From: an uncultured Actinomycetes bacterium
GTDB taxonomy: Bacteria; Actinomycetota; Actinomycetes; Nanopelagicales; Nanopelagicaceae
Assembly: GCA_903892335.1 (NCBI GenBank)
Contig: CAITID010000163.1
Location: 1-35,728, forward strand
Length of the DNA stretch: 35,728 nucleotides
Direction: 5' to 3'
Positions 23,697 to 31,750 of this stretch are shown one piece after another. The notes beneath the pieces are model-generated. The model had not been told where the DNA came from. It saw only the letters and a list, made by a program, of their open reading frames with translations, and did no database searches. Position 1 is the stretch's first letter, and each line of letters begins with the position of its first letter. The position numbers and the translations under genes were made by a program.

Positions 23697-24707
23697 GTGT
23701 CGGTGAGAAATCTGTTAATTGGTTGTGGGTCTGTTGGCAAAAAACACCTAAGTAAACTAATTGAACTAGGCCAGAAAATTTGGGTGGTTGACCCAAACGA
23801 AGATGCAAGGCAATTTGCCCTTTCCAGAAGCGATTTAATTTCAGGTGTATTCCCTAGTATTGAAAGCTTTCTTAAAGCAGAGGGCGCTCCCTTTATTAAT
23901 TTAGCTGTAATTGCAAACTGGGGCCCAGACCATTTTTATGCTTTTGAAAAAATAAAAGATTTGAGCCCGCATACGATCATCCTTGAAAAACCAGTAACCT
24001 CTAAACTGTCAGATTTGTATTTGATGAAAACGCATCTGGAAAAGTCTAAGGCATCTATTTTTGTCAATTTTCACTTAAGGTTTGACTCTGGATTTAAACA
24101 ATTGTCGGAATTGTGTGATTCAAGCAAATACGGAACTCCTGCGTTGATTAGTATTGTTGCTGGCGCAAAATGCATATCAACTAATGGAATTCATTGGATC
24201 GACTTTAGTAATCAATTAATTGGGTCTGAGTGGGATAAGATTAACTCAAGCATGTCATCTCAATTAATTAACCCAAGATCAAAAGATTTGAACTTTTATG
24301 AAGGATTCACCAATATAACTTACAAAAACAAATCAAGCACGAATGTTAGTTTCACTAATAACTCATTCATGGACATGCAGATCACTATTGTGTGGAAAAA
24401 TGCAAAAGGTGTGATTGCTAATGGGTTTTTAACAGTTTATGAGGCTGAGTCAGAGATTCCTCACGATCAACCAGTAACGCGCAGTGCTCTCTTTGCAAAA
24501 AAAGTATTTGAGACACCTTTTTCTGTGGATGGATTCAACAACCTATACGCCCAAATAGATGATAAAAAAGGGTTTGTTATGGAGAATGCGCTTGAAGCAA
24601 ATGAGTTATTGATTTTATCCCTCATCGCCTCGAAAACATCGTCACAATTGAGCTATGGCGAGTCAATTCAGGAAGACTTAATAAACTTCGATTGGAAAAT
24701 TTCCTAA
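23697..24707 (+). CDS. Gfo/Idh/MocA-family oxidoreductase
   Basis: 336 aa, GTG start; a second GTG two codons on is also possible. The N-terminal Rossmann motif is LLIGCGSVGKKHL, the family EKP motif occurs in TIILEKPVTSKL, and a histidine site occurs in GIHWIDFSNQL. These NAD(P)-dependent enzymes oxidise or reduce sugars and nucleotide sugars. Its stop abuts the ATG of a second family member, so they are co-expressed. The coding sequence is more AT-rich than the core genes, consistent with a variable surface-sugar cluster. Confidence 0.82.
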   Translation: MSVRNLLIGCGSVGKKHLSKLIELGQKIWVVDPNEDARQFALSRSDLISGVFPSIESFLKAEGAPFINLAVIANWGPDHFYAFEKIKDLSPHTIILEKPVTSKLSDLYLMKTHLEKSKASIFVNFHLRFDSGFKQLSELCDSSKYGTPALISIVAGAKCISTNGIHWIDFSNQLIGSEWDKINSSMSSQLINPRSKDLNFYEGFTNITYKNKSSTNVSFTNNSFMDMQITIVWKNAKGVIANGFLTVYEAESEIPHDQPVTRSALFAKKVFETPFSVDGFNNLYAQIDDKKGFVMENALEANELLILSLIASKTSSQLSYGESIQEDLINFDWKIS

Positions 24708-25679
24708 ATGAGATTGGGTGTAATTGGTGCAGGAAGAATAGTACCTTTCCATCTAGCTGCCGCAACACAATTAGGTTTTACGTTTGAAGGTATTGTGGCT
24801 CGAGACCATTCACTGAATGCCGAACAAGTAGCATTAGATTACAATTTTAAAAAGTGTCACTCTACATTTTCTAGTTTTATTGATTCGGCAGAGTCATTCG
24901 ATGCCGTCTTAATCGCGAGTGAAGTGTCCTCTTTGTTTAAAATTTTAAAAGATTTATCCGTGCTCAACATTCCGATATTAGTTGAGAAACCAATATTCAC
25001 TGATGTTTCACAGATTAAAGATTTAGAATCAATAACCAATCAAGATAAAATACTAGTGGGTTACAACCGACGTTACTATAAAACTATTCAGCAGCTAAGG
25101 TGGATTATAAGCCAGAACCCTGGCGCCAAAGTCCATTTCAGAATACCAGAACTTTCAGGTATCGAGAATATTACTGACGATATGATTCGAGAGAAATTTC
25201 TAGGAAATACAGTTCATATGATTGATTTGATTCAATTTTGTTTAGGGCCTGACGCTCTTGATGTTGGTAACTTGCTAACTTTGGTGAAAACTTCAGATTT
25301 TGCCCGGTTTAACATTTCAAAAGATGGTCTAAAAACATGCGAAATTATGTTTGGCTATTCCGAAAATTATTCGATTGAGGTATTGGTCGGTGGAAAAAGA
25401 ATTGTTATCAAACCTTTGGAAACGATTACAACTTACACCAATATGGAAGTCCTTCCCCCAGATGAATTAATTCCCTTCAGAAGGTATATTCCTAAACCTA
25501 GTCCGCAAATTTCTGAAACTTTTCATGAGAAGCCGGATCAAAAGCCTGGATTTATTGGTCAATTAACTGAGCTTTCCAATATGACTCGTGGTGGTAGGGA
25601 TCAGATTGGTGCTAATTTGATTGATGCGGCTAATGTTTCAAAATTTGCACTAAATTTCTTGCATAGATTTTTAAAATAA
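24708..25679 (+). CDS. Second Gfo/Idh/MocA-family oxidoreductase
   Basis: 323 aa. The Rossmann motif is LGVIGAGRIVPFHL at the extreme N-terminus, PILVEKPIF carries the EKP motif, and NTVHMIDLIQFCLG holds the catalytic-type histidine. It begins immediately after the preceding stop (TAAATG), so the pair is translationally coupled. The two proteins are only distantly similar and may form a heteromer or act in sequence, for example oxidising and then reducing a nucleotide sugar. Substrate unknown. It is convergent with the putative glycosyltransferase gene, 15 bp away. Confidence 0.82.
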   Translation: MRLGVIGAGRIVPFHLAAATQLGFTFEGIVARDHSLNAEQVALDYNFKKCHSTFSSFIDSAESFDAVLIASEVSSLFKILKDLSVLNIPILVEKPIFTDVSQIKDLESITNQDKILVGYNRRYYKTIQQLRWIISQNPGAKVHFRIPELSGIENITDDMIREKFLGNTVHMIDLIQFCLGPDALDVGNLLTLVKTSDFARFNISKDGLKTCEIMFGYSENYSIEVLVGGKRIVIKPLETITTYTNMEVLPPDELIPFRRYIPKPSPQISETFHEKPDQKPGFIGQLTELSNMTRGGRDQIGANLIDAANVSKFALNFLHRFLK

Positions 25680-25694
25680 AACAGAACAAAAAGA

Positions 25695-26936
25695 TTAACT
25701 CTTAAAATTTATTATGGAGAAGATATTCTCTTTTAGCTGAGCGGAATTACCTAAAACTTTTATATCGTTGTAATCATTCGGAATCCAAGTTTTATTTAAT
25801 CCTAAGAAAAAGCTAGGTTTCCTCAATTCTTTAGCTATTAAGACGGGCGAAGTGTAAATTATCCCTAACGTTATATCTGCACCCGAAATTAAATCATAAA
25901 TGTTTACCGCTGGATCAGCAATTTCGATTAATTTATTAGAATGTAGTTCTTTCATTAAATTTAAATATTTTTTTGAATGATTCTTATTGTAATTTCTTTT
26001 TGGCTTTACTAACAGATTTATATTCTTACCTATTTTCTTGCTTATCTCATCACAAGCGGAAATCACTTCTAGCAATGTTGAAATACAGAATTCTTCAGTA
26101 TAAGCTGAGTTAGTTATAAAATGTGGAGTTACATCAAAGTACACCACGGTGGGGAAGTTGAGTCTTGTTGGCTTTGTATCCCTAGGGATAAAAACTATCG
26201 ACCCTTTAACCTCTCGATTAGTAATTCCTTTTTTTTCTAATAATTGGCTCTGGAATTCGTCCCACACATAGTGTTTATCTATAAAGTGATTTAATTCGAA
26301 TTTATTTGAATGTACTTTTGCAGAATTTAATGGAGAACCTAGGGGTTCAGTATTTGTTCCATACCAGAACATTATTTTATTAACTCTAGTATTGTTTTCT
26401 GATTTGAAAGCAGGAGGAAGTCTAAATTCGCTGGATTGTGTTGTAATTAAGAATATGTCAGTCAGCGCACGTCCAAGAAATTCTTGCCAGATTTGCGAAT
26501 CTAGAATTAACTTTTTCCATTCAAATAAGCTCAATGAGTTTGTATTTTGAGTCCAAGTTCTCTTCAGGATTCTCGTATAGATTTTTAATAATCTATTTCT
26601 GTCCATACACCTAAGCAGTACGTGAATAGCGGCATCGTAAGTTACTGACATTTTTTTTCCAAAAAAGATGTATTTGTATCTTCTCACTTCAATCAAACAA
26701 TTTTCTTTACAGGCATCAAATCCAAAACGCTCTTCGTTTAAGAATTCGAACAATTTGTCTGTACTCTTGTTTATTATTGCCTGCTCGCCTGTTAGAGAAA
26801 AAATGAAATACTTGGGGGCTTTTCTGCGTTTTAGGAAAAAAGCTGGAATAAAAAGAAGAATTAAAGTAGCCTGGGTAAGGATGAAAAATACAATTTTTTT
26901 GATGATAATTAGGTATTCTTGGGGCCAGGTTAGCAC
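25695..26936 (-). CDS. Unrecognised protein, possibly a GT-B surface-carbohydrate glycosyltransferase
   Basis: 413 aa, GTG start. One N-terminal hydrophobic segment (~12-34, KKIVFFILTQATLILLFIPAFF) is followed by a basic KRRK stop, suggesting a membrane anchor with a cytosolic body. The C-terminal third (NLLVKPKRN, LIEIADPAVNIYDLISGADITLGIIYTSPVLIAKELRKPSFFLGL) resembles the acceptor-half pattern of GT-B enzymes that build capsules or teichoic-type polymers. No firm family was identified. Placement among sugar-oxidoreductase and acyltransferase genes supports a surface-glycan role. Very Asn/Lys/Ile-rich, matching its AT-rich surroundings. Confidence 0.5.
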   Translation of the reverse strand: MLTWPQEYLIIIKKIVFFILTQATLILLFIPAFFLKRRKAPKYFIFSLTGEQAIINKSTDKLFEFLNEERFGFDACKENCLIEVRRYKYIFFGKKMSVTYDAAIHVLLRCMDRNRLLKIYTRILKRTWTQNTNSLSLFEWKKLILDSQIWQEFLGRALTDIFLITTQSSEFRLPPAFKSENNTRVNKIMFWYGTNTEPLGSPLNSAKVHSNKFELNHFIDKHYVWDEFQSQLLEKKGITNREVKGSIVFIPRDTKPTRLNFPTVVYFDVTPHFITNSAYTEEFCISTLLEVISACDEISKKIGKNINLLVKPKRNYNKNHSKKYLNLMKELHSNKLIEIADPAVNIYDLISGADITLGIIYTSPVLIAKELRKPSFFLGLNKTWIPNDYNDIKVLGNSAQLKENIFSIINFKS

Positions 26937-26991
26937 GGTCTATTCTATAAATTTAGTTAAAGTTTCACAAGATTTAAGGTACTTTCTGAAT

Positions 26992-26997
26992 AGGAGA
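26992..26997 (+). promoter_or_regulatory. Shine-Dalgarno deciding the TTG start of the GNAT gene
   Basis: AGGAGA followed by attaaat and then TTG. The 7-nt spacing is ideal and justifies the rare start codon. Confidence 0.7.
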
Positions 26998-27004
26998 ATT
27001 AAAT

Positions 27005-27502
27005 TTGTTTCAAAGTAAAAATCTAGAATTTAGAGAAATAGATCCTGTGACGGATAATTTACAAAATTACTTGGGCTGGATAAAAGATCCTATTTCAAAT
27101 CCTTTTATCCAAGGCGCGAACAGCAATATGACATTGGAGAGATTAGTTGATTATGTCAATAAAAAGAATTCTGCTCAAAATTGTGTTTTGTGGGGAATCT
27201 ATCATCAGCAAAATCATATTGGAAATATAAAGTTTGAACCTATTCGACCTGAATTAGATTTGGCTTGCATTGGAATTCTAATTGGGGAGACGACTTTTCG
27301 CGGACAAGGCTATGGTTCCGAGGCTTTTGGCGCTGCATTGACTTTTTTCAGTGAGAATTATGGCATCACTAACTTTTATTTGGGAGTTGACCCAAATAAC
27401 ATTGCCGCGGTTGAAATGTATAAAAAACAAGGATTCTCTTTCAATCGAGAAATGTCTTTACTTCACGGAAACAATATTATGACTAAATTTAGTAAAAACT
27501 AA
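27005..27502 (+). CDS. GNAT-family N-acetyltransferase (RimJ/RimL-like)
   Basis: 165 aa. The TTG start is supported by AGGAGA 7 nt upstream and by the absence of an in-frame ATG before the domain. The acetyl-CoA motif A is IGETTFRGQGYGSEAFGAALTFF, and the motif B region is NFYLGVDPNNIAAVEMYKKQGF. It may acylate an amino sugar in this surface cluster or the N-terminus of a protein; context favours the first (inference). It is divergent from the putative glycosyltransferase. Confidence 0.82.
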   Translation: MFQSKNLEFREIDPVTDNLQNYLGWIKDPISNPFIQGANSNMTLERLVDYVNKKNSAQNCVLWGIYHQQNHIGNIKFEPIRPELDLACIGILIGETTFRGQGYGSEAFGAALTFFSENYGITNFYLGVDPNNIAAVEMYKKQGFSFNREMSLLHGNNIMTKFSKN

Positions 27503-27566
27503 TTGCTGAAAATTTTAGGTAAAGATCGGGCACCAAGGGCATGTCAATGAGATAATTTGGTTCGAG

Positions 27567-27639
27567 TGGGCCCTGTCGGGATCGAACCGACGACCCACGG
27601 ATTAAAAGTCCGTTGCTCTACCGACTGAGCTAAAGGCCC
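27567..27639 (-). tRNA. tRNA-Lys (UUU)
   Basis: 73 nt. The acceptor GGGCCTT pairs with AGGGCCC (one G-U), A73 follows, and CCA is not encoded. The D-arm is GCTCAGTCGGTAGAGC, the anticodon loop CTTTTAA gives anticodon TTT, and the T-arm is GTCGG-TTCGATC-CCGAC. Intact. Its 3' end faces the AT-rich surface-sugar cluster. Confidence 0.96.
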
Positions 27640-27698
27640 CAAATAGAAATGTTTAGCAGATCAAGATTGCAAAGTGTAATGGTAATTTTATAAATAAT

Positions 27699-28658
27699 TT
27701 ACCGAGTCGCAGCCTTAGTCAATCTATCCCGAATAGCCTCCGCTAGCCCAGTTCCCTCTGGGACAACTACTGCCACTTTTTTTAGCCCTTGTTGATCTGC
27801 AGATCTAAGCGCCACATAAAGATCTCTTGCATACTGTTCTACAGAGATTGGAGAAGCCAATCTAATTGCTCCAACCGGGGTTTGAAATTTTGATAGCGCC
27901 AAGAACCCTTCCCCTGGTTCCGCAAATGAATTTAAAAAAACTTTGGCTTTTGGTGCGTAGTGTGAAGCCATTAACCCGGGAGCCTTAACTGCAGATTTTC
28001 CCTCACTTTTATCTGTGTTTTTCTCAAGATTGAGCTCGATCATTTCTTCAGTTATCGCACCTGGGCGGAGGACCTTTGGTACTAATCCGGTGCAATCAAT
28101 AATGGTTGACTCAATACCAATAAGGCAATTATCGCCATCGAGCACCAAATCAGTTTGATCTAAATATTTACCAATCTCCTCAACTACGGCATCTGCTGTG
28201 GTCGGAGAAACCGCACCAAATCTATTCGCACTAGGAGCTGCAACTCCTTGACCGCCTAATTCTTCAAATTTTTTTAATAAGGCAAACGCGACTGGCTGCG
28301 CAGGAACCCTTAAGCCAACATTGTTCTGTCCGCCCGTAATAAAGTCTTTTGCAAGTTCTTTTCTTGGCAAAATTAAAGTCATTGGTCCTGGCCAGAACTC
28401 CCTAGCTAATTTAATTGCATAATCTGGGATATCAGTCGCCCAGTCCTCTAATTTATTAATTGAAGAGATATGCACTATTAATGGATGATCATTTGGCCTT
28501 GCCTTAACAGAGTAAATCCTTGCAACCGCTTTTTCATTTGTTGCATCAGCACCTAACCCATAAACAGTCTCGGTTGGAAACGCCACCAAGTGCCCATCTT
28601 TTAATGCTTTTGCAGCATTTGAAATGGCATCTGTTGTGCAGTTTGAAATGAATTCCAT
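27699..28658 (-). CDS. sua5: Threonylcarbamoyl-AMP synthase, Sua5 type
   Basis: 319 aa from the ATG at 28656-28658. The longer track ORF would run into the divergent tRNA-Glu and adds a non-conserved basic tail. The YrdC domain has VAFPTETVYGLGADA, KARPNDHPLIVHI, FWPGPMTLIL and SANRFGAVSPT. The C-terminal Sua5 domain begins around APGLMASHYAPKAKVFL. The enzyme makes threonylcarbamoyl-AMP from Thr, bicarbonate and ATP for the universal t6A37 tRNA modification. Location next to wecA is usual in actinobacteria. Confidence 0.92.
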   Translation of the reverse strand: MEFISNCTTDAISNAAKALKDGHLVAFPTETVYGLGADATNEKAVARIYSVKARPNDHPLIVHISSINKLEDWATDIPDYAIKLAREFWPGPMTLILPRKELAKDFITGGQNNVGLRVPAQPVAFALLKKFEELGGQGVAAPSANRFGAVSPTTADAVVEEIGKYLDQTDLVLDGDNCLIGIESTIIDCTGLVPKVLRPGAITEEMIELNLEKNTDKSEGKSAVKAPGLMASHYAPKAKVFLNSFAEPGEGFLALSKFQTPVGAIRLASPISVEQYARDLYVALRSADQQGLKKVAVVVPEGTGLAEAIRDRLTKAATR

Positions 28659-28722
28659 GCGTAAATCATCCCACTTATCTCGTTTTGAGATGATGTAGAT
28701 GACCGATACCCTTCTCCTTCTG

Positions 28723-28795
28723 GTCCCCATCGTCTAGTGGCCTAGGACGTCGCCCTTTCACGGCGTTAACACGGGTTCAAATCCCGTTGGGGACG
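28723..28795 (+). tRNA. tRNA-Glu (UUC)
   Basis: 73 nt. The acceptor GTCCCCA pairs with TGGGGAC, with G73. The anticodon loop CTTTCAC gives TTC. The T-arm is ACGGG-TTCAAAT-CCCGT. First of a Glu-Asp-Phe cluster common in actinobacteria. Confidence 0.96.
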
Positions 28796-28829
28796 CGAGA
28801 GATTGAAAGTGATTTCAATTTCTGCGGTT

Positions 28830-28903
28830 GGCCCAGTAGCGCAGTTGGTTAGCGCGCCGCCCTGTCACGGCGGAGGTCGCGGGTTCAAGTCCCGTCTGGG
28901 TCG
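28830..28903 (+). tRNA. tRNA-Asp (GUC)
   Basis: 74 nt. The acceptor GGCCCAG pairs with CTGGGTC (one G-U), with G73. The anticodon loop CTGTCAC gives GTC. The T-arm is GCGGG-TTCAAGT-CCCGT. It lies 34 nt after tRNA-Glu, probably on one transcript. Confidence 0.96.
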
Positions 28904-28934
28904 CTAGATCGTTAGCGATTGTTGTAAAGAAATT

Positions 28935-29008
28935 GGCTGAGTAGCTCAGTTGGTATGAGCGAACGACTGAAAATCGTTAGGTCGCCGGTTCGATCCCGGC
29001 CTCAGCCA
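28935..29008 (+). tRNA. tRNA-Phe (GAA)
   Basis: 74 nt. The acceptor GGCTGAG pairs with CTCAGCC, with A73. The anticodon loop CTGAAAA gives GAA. The T-arm is GCCGG-TTCGATC-CCGGC. The bases after A73 read CCA (29009-29011), so CCA may be encoded, unlike the other tRNAs here. Confidence 0.96.
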
Positions 29009-29046
29009 CCATTACTTCTATCAAATATTTTTAATTGAGGATGTGG

Positions 29047-29454
29047 ATGAAAGCCAAGATTAAAGATCTGAAGGCCAAGTACTTTGACTGGTCGATGATC
29101 CGATGGGTAATAGTTGGCATAAGCACAACAGCAACTGATTACTTTATTTTCATCTCTCTATACGGCCCAATTGATTCGGTAGTGATAGCGAACTTCATAT
29201 CAGCTTTTGTTGCAACCTCATTAAATTACTATTCACATCATAGGTGGACCTTTAAGAGCGAGCAGGATCATTCAAAATCTGGAGTTAGATACTTTATTAA
29301 TCTAGTTTTTTGGTGGGTAGTAAGCACATTACTAATTAAAGGGTTAATTGAGATTGATTTTGATCCAAAGCTAGCTAAATTAATTCCAATTTTGATAATT
29401 GCACCGATTAATTACTTTGTCTTAAATCACCTGGTATTTAAAAAGAAAAACTAA
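29047..29454 (+). CDS. GtrA-family membrane protein
   Basis: 135 aa from the ATG at 29047, chosen because GAGG lies 6 nt upstream; the track uses a TTG four codons earlier. Four transmembrane segments are visible (MIRWVIVGISTTATDYFIFISLYG; VVIANFISAFVATSLNYY; FINLVFWWVVSTLLIKGLI; LIPILIIAPINYFVLNHLVF), along with the typical HHRWTFKSE motif. GtrA proteins are thought to flip or transfer lipid-linked sugars. The gene follows the tRNA cluster and converges with wecA, sharing a CTAA stop quartet. Confidence 0.85.
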   Translation: MKAKIKDLKAKYFDWSMIRWVIVGISTTATDYFIFISLYGPIDSVVIANFISAFVATSLNYYSHHRWTFKSEQDHSKSGVRYFINLVFWWVVSTLLIKGLIEIDFDPKLAKLIPILIIAPINYFVLNHLVFKKKN

Positions 29455-30488
29455 GCATCTTTACTTCTAAAGAATAATACGAAAAGTAGGATCCAAAGCA
29501 AGGCAGACCCAGTGATTAGCCAAATCTCTACCATTTCTCTTACTTGTGAAATTAGTATTGCAACTGCTGCAAATAAAGCAGATAGGGTCCACAGAGAGAC
29601 AGCAGCTTTTCTGCGAGATAACCCGGCCCTGATTAATCGGTGAGATAAGTGATCTTGACCGCCTTGAAATGGTGAGATATGTCTTTTAATTCTTGAAAGT
29701 ACTGCCACTGTTGTATCAAGGATTGGAACTGCTAATAGAAATACTGGAGTGAAGTAGGAACCGATCTGGGTCTTGGTATCTGGATTTAATCTAATCGTTA
29801 AAGTGGCAAGTAAAACTCCAAGAAATAGAGCGCCAGCATCTCCCATATAAATTCGTGCAGGGCTTTTGTTCCAAATTAAAAAGCCTAAAGTCGCACCTGC
29901 GGTTACGGTTGAAAGGGCTGCGATTAAAAATTGATCTCCACTTAAAGCAAGAATTGCAAGGGCTATGGAGGAAACAGCAACTGTTCCTGCTGCACCACCA
30001 TCTAGGTTGTCAAAGAAGTTAATTGAGTTACAAATACCGACAACCCAAACAATAGTTATGATGGTGTCAAAGATCTCTGATCCCGTCGGATTACCAACAT
30101 TTTCAGTGGCAACAAGAAGGACTGCGGTAAATACACCAGCAATAGTTTGGGCAACAAAGCGCGGAAGTGGTGGCAGATTTTTCATGTCATCCCAAAGGCC
30201 AATTAATCCAAGCACTAGCGCGGGGGCAAGAACTGAGGTTGCTAGCCAAAAGGTATCGACGGTGAAGTTTGAGACCAGTGAGGTGGAGTAAGAGATAAGG
30301 ATAATTCCAATGATTATTGCGACCCCACCCAAGTATGGAACAGGTTGTTTATGAGATTTATGTGCAGTATTTGGCTTATCAACTACATCGGTTGCAATAG
30401 CAATTCTTCGCATTAAAGGGGTTAACAAACCAACTAACAGATAAGAGCTTAGAAAAAGTAGAAAGTACTCCTGGTTTGTAATTCCCAT
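29451..30488 (-). CDS. wecA: Polyprenyl-phosphate N-acetylhexosamine-1-phosphate transferase (WecA/MraY family)
   Basis: 345 aa with about ten membrane helices. Catalytic motifs are GLWDDMKNLPP (DD pair), NSINFFDNLDGGAAG (N-x-x-N-x-x-DGLDG-like), IYMGDAGALFLG, and the cytosolic loop SPFQGGQDHLSHRL, which resembles the HHHxE region. It transfers GlcNAc-1-P or a similar sugar-phosphate to decaprenyl/undecaprenyl phosphate, starting a lipid-linked cell-wall glycan such as arabinogalactan linker, teichoic polymer or capsule. It probably starts the glycans used by the surface operon at 16-20 kb (inference). Confidence 0.9.
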   Translation of the reverse strand: MGITNQEYFLLFLSSYLLVGLLTPLMRRIAIATDVVDKPNTAHKSHKQPVPYLGGVAIIIGIILISYSTSLVSNFTVDTFWLATSVLAPALVLGLIGLWDDMKNLPPLPRFVAQTIAGVFTAVLLVATENVGNPTGSEIFDTIITIVWVVGICNSINFFDNLDGGAAGTVAVSSIALAILALSGDQFLIAALSTVTAGATLGFLIWNKSPARIYMGDAGALFLGVLLATLTIRLNPDTKTQIGSYFTPVFLLAVPILDTTVAVLSRIKRHISPFQGGQDHLSHRLIRAGLSRRKAAVSLWTLSALFAAVAILISQVREMVEIWLITGSALLWILLFVLFFRSKDA

Positions 30489-30502
30489 AATTTATTGATT
30501 AA

Positions 30503-30685
30503 TCAGGCAGATCCAGATTTGCGACGATGCATCTTTGGCGCAGCCCCGCCTGTTTGTCCAGAGCCGACCTTTGAACCCGATGTTGGTCCAGCAGTTTTAC
30601 CAGTTGTGTTTCCTTTTTGTTTTTTAGCTAGCGCCTCAAGCATCTTGGCTTTTGGATCAATTGCTGGCTTTTTCTCTTCACTCAT
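30503..30685 (-). CDS. DUF5302-family small basic protein
   Basis: 60 aa. The N-terminal charged helix (DPKAKMLEALAKKQKG), Gly/Thr-rich low-complexity middle and C-terminal PKMHRRKSGSA match actinobacterial DUF5302, which typically ends in an FRRKSG-like motif. The ATG follows the bldC TAA directly, so it is coupled to bldC. Function unknown. The basic tail suggests nucleic-acid or membrane contact (inference only). Confidence 0.75.
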   Translation of the reverse strand: MSEEKKPAIDPKAKMLEALAKKQKGNTTGKTAGPTSGSKVGSGQTGGAAPKMHRRKSGSA

Positions 30686-30910
30686 TTAAACTCCACCATT
30701 CATAGTTTTATCACCTGAAATATTATTGAGTAGCGCCTTTACCTCTGAATCTTTATATCTTCGGTGTCCGCCCAAAGTTCTAATTGAGGTCAGCTTTCCT
30801 GCCTTTGCCCATCTTGTTACTGTCTTTGGGTCAACCCTAAACAGTGAGGCAACCTCGGCAGGGGTCAGCAAAACCTCTTGCTCCGAAGGCAAATGTCCAT
30901 TTCGCACCAT
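30686..30910 (-). CDS. bldC: BldC-family MerR-like DNA-binding protein
   Basis: 74 aa. A single winged-helix domain, LLTPAEVASLFRVDPKTVTRWAKAGKLTSIRTLGGHRRYKDSEV, is nearly all of the protein, with no effector domain, as in Streptomyces BldC. BldC oligomerises head to tail on direct repeats and controls developmental timing in Streptomyces. In a streamlined unicellular actinobacterium the role must differ and is unknown. It is coupled to DUF5302 downstream (TAAATG). Other MerR-like excisionases share the fold, but the sequence and neighbourhood favour BldC. Confidence 0.9.
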   Translation of the reverse strand: MVRNGHLPSEQEVLLTPAEVASLFRVDPKTVTRWAKAGKLTSIRTLGGHRRYKDSEVKALLNNISGDKTMNGGV

Positions 30911-30922
30911 ATGACCGAAGTA

Positions 30923-31738
30923 TTACATCGCTTGTTCATAAGCACCAACCCTGCGCCAGCGACGCACCAATCTTTCATACCCCTGACCAGCGAGGGCGCC
31001 ATCGCCAACAGCCAAGCCAGCAAGTGAGCGATTAACATCTTCGATAGACGTATCAGCCTCGAGCCCCGGTTCACCATTTTCAATCAGTGATTTATTTAGA
31101 TAGGTAGCAAGACCGCCGTAATCACATTCAACTATTGAATTTGAATCAAAGAGCTCTAGCCAATCAAGTAGATCTGCTATCTCACCTTCGATCGGGCCAA
31201 TCCCAAAAGCATTTTTTACTGCTTCATGAGCGAATGTGCAACGTTGCTTGGCATTTGAAATAGAGGTTCTAAGTATTGTGAATACACCATTCTGGTCTTG
31301 CCCACGAATTCGATCACTCGGCTCAAAAAGTGCAAACCATCTTGGCGGAATATTCCAAGTTTGGCTAATAATGTGTGAGACCTTATCTTCTACAACTTCA
31401 GAGGATTGTTGAATTAAATCCTCTAGGGTTTGTGGAAGAAAGTATTTAATTATTGGTTGCGGCAATGAAGATTTGAAATCCTCTAGTGCGAACCAGCATC
31501 TGGCTGTAGTTGACCAAGGCGCGATATATTTTTTCCCATCAACTTCCAAAATATGGGCGCCATCTGGTTTTAATGCTGGTGATTCAGAAAGAATTGTTCG
31601 CTTAAGCGCTCTGCTTTGTTCATCCCAACCAGTTGGTGATGTAACCAAAATTTGATTCCAGCGAATTTGATCAGCAGCTTGAAAAGATTGAATTGGTTCA
31701 TAAACCCGAAGAGAAGCAACGTATGGAGTTGGGCGCAC
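30923..31738 (-). CDS. Conserved actinobacterial protein of unknown function beside bldC
   Basis: 271 aa, GTG start 12 nt after the DUF3073 stop. It has no signal peptide or membrane helix. The N-terminus MRPTPYVASLRVYEPIQSF and the C-terminus (LAVGDGALAGQGYERLVRRWRRVGAYEQAM) appear well formed. The middle has the Trp-rich segments IAPWSTTARCWFALEDF and IPPRWFALFEPSDR. I recall similar proteins encoded next to bldC in other actinobacteria but know no function. Its gene order (DUF3073, this gene, bldC, DUF5302) suggests one conserved unit. Confidence 0.65.
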   Translation of the reverse strand: MRPTPYVASLRVYEPIQSFQAADQIRWNQILVTSPTGWDEQSRALKRTILSESPALKPDGAHILEVDGKKYIAPWSTTARCWFALEDFKSSLPQPIIKYFLPQTLEDLIQQSSEVVEDKVSHIISQTWNIPPRWFALFEPSDRIRGQDQNGVFTILRTSISNAKQRCTFAHEAVKNAFGIGPIEGEIADLLDWLELFDSNSIVECDYGGLATYLNKSLIENGEPGLEADTSIEDVNRSLAGLAVGDGALAGQGYERLVRRWRRVGAYEQAM

Positions 31739-31750
31739 AATTAATCTAAC

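Noticed and set aside
23515-23808. 97-aa minus ORF across the sigma/oxidoreductase spacer
   Set aside because: It overlaps the start of the divergent oxidoreductase, has low-complexity composition and no start signal; read as spacer.
23550-27640. Integrative element with att sites at tRNA-Lys
   Set aside because: No integrase and no second copy of the tRNA 3' end seen; kept only as a weak island hypothesis.
28659-28730. 24-residue N-terminal extension of Sua5
   Set aside because: It runs antisense into tRNA-Glu and adds a non-conserved basic sequence; the ATG at 28658 starts at the usual family position.
30686-30910. Prophage excisionase
   Set aside because: It has a similar MerR-like fold, but the sequence matches BldC and there are no phage genes nearby.
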